DNA of 6,288 nucleotides, taken from the NCBI GenBank assembly GCA_002414125.1, contig DHYN01000033.1:6658-12945 (forward strand), given 5' to 3'. Origin of the DNA: Ruminococcus sp. UBA5129 (GTDB lineage: Bacteria; Bacillota; Clostridia; Oscillospirales; Ruminococcaceae). The notes below the pieces were generated by a model. That model did no database searches. It saw only the letters and a program-made list of their open reading frames with translations, and was not told the DNA's origin. The position numbers were made by a program, and so were the translations under genes. Shown one piece after another: positions 5,997-6,288 of this stretch. Each line of letters starts with the position of its first letter. Position 1 is the stretch's first letter.

Positions 5997-6242
5997 ATGA
6001 GACTCGACAAGTATTTAAAGGTGACAAGGCTCATCAAGCGCAGGACTGTTGCGAATGATGCCTGCGATGCAGAAAAAATCTTCGTCAACGGCAAGGCGCA
6101 GAGAGCGTCCTATGACGTTAAGGTCGGCGACATCATCGAGATAAATATGGGAACAAGACCGATAAAGGTCAAGGTTCTGAACGTCACCGAGTATGCTACA
6201 AAGGAAAATGCGGCTGACAACTATGTTGTAGTTGAGGACTGA
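5997..6242 (+). CDS. rqcP: S4-domain ribosome quality control protein RqcP (YabO/Hsp15-like)
   Basis: This small S4 RNA-binding protein, 81 aa, is closely like B. subtilis YabO/RqcP (86 aa). In that organism it binds stalled 50S-peptidyl-tRNA complexes and helps RqcH add C-terminal alanine tails. The S4 motif is clear: MRLDKYLKVTRLIKRRTVAN (1-20), then KIFVNGKAQRASYDVKVGD (27-45) with conserved VNG, K and GD positions. The C-terminal ENAADNYVVVED (70-81) matches the family's KEEAANMY end. Conserved basic residues R2, K5, R11, K14 and R15-R16 form the expected RNA surface. The ribosome site GGAGG (5985-5989) is 7 nt from ATG. The only visible route of expression is read-through of the terminator in front of it, or a promoter inside hup that I cannot identify. 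Confidence 0.94.
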   Translation: MRLDKYLKVTRLIKRRTVANDACDAEKIFVNGKAQRASYDVKVGDIIEINMGTRPIKVKVLNVTEYATKENAADNYVVVED

Positions 6243-6288
6243 ATCAGTACGCACATATAGCCAAAAAATCCCTCCTGCGGATCATTCG
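6243..6288. other. 3' flanking sequence without a recognised gene
   Basis: The last 46 bases contain no start with a good ribosome site and no complete structure. ATCC (6268-6271) and GGAT (6279-6282) could pair beside an A6 run (6263-6268). On the minus strand this would resemble a weak terminator for a leftward gene lying beyond the window. The evidence is too thin to call it. Confidence 0.3.

Noticed and set aside
6255..6264. ATATAGCCA shared with the terminator stem near 51-59, as a possible boundary repeat
   Set aside because: It is only about 9 bases long with no flanking similarity or target duplication, so chance is the simplest explanation.
1..6288. Defence system, mobile element or CRISPR array
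   Set aside because: No transposase, integrase, nuclease, toxin-antitoxin pair or spaced direct repeats are seen. MazG here is the stand-alone housekeeping enzyme with no mazEF beside it.

Overview
The window looks like chromosomal housekeeping DNA from a Gram-positive, spore-former-related Firmicute. A Ruminococcus-like member of the Clostridia/Oscillospiraceae is my best guess. This rests on strong AGGAGG-type ribosome binding sites, sigma-A-like promoters, moderate GC in genes with AT-rich spacers, and a gene set resembling the B. subtilis yabM-yabN-yabO neighbourhood. The species assignment is inference. I see no phage, IS, CRISPR, tRNA or rRNA signal.

Layout: the left quarter (about 91-1701, minus strand) encodes a 14-TM SpoVB/YabM-type lipid or polysaccharide flippase, followed on its own strand by a hairpin terminator (23-58). 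A divergent intergenic region (1702-1844) holds a very good rightward promoter (TTGCCA-17-TATAAT with extended TG) and a weaker leftward one. Rightward follow a fold-type I PLP aminotransferase (1845-3038), an unrecognised 174-aa protein (3084-3608) and tryptophanyl-tRNA synthetase trpS (3620-4618). Their spacing (45 and 11 nt) suggests one operon. A 16-nt perfect GC-rich palindrome lies between the first two.

After trpS comes a 196-nt AT-rich regulatory gap with a second clear promoter (TTGCAA-17-TATTAT). Its -35 box lies inside a 7-bp inverted repeat, and a structured leader follows. This drives mazG (best start 4815, two-domain NTP pyrophosphohydrolase), then an HU-family nucleoid protein (5656-5931), a strong intrinsic terminator (5950-5980) and rqcP (S4-domain ribosome quality control factor, 5997-6242). 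The last 46 bases hold no recognisable gene.

Functionally the genes cover cell-envelope lipid-linked precursor export, amino-acid transamination, tRNA-Trp charging, nucleotide-pool cleaning, chromosome packaging and rescue of stalled 50S-nascent chain complexes. YabM-, MazG- and RqcP-type genes are neighbours in Bacilli. Here the flippase is inverted and separated from the others, and an HU gene plus terminator sits between mazG and rqcP. I found no convincing new defence or mobile system. The most open items are the uncharacterised 174-aa protein, the mazG control region and the terminator-gated hup-rqcP arrangement.
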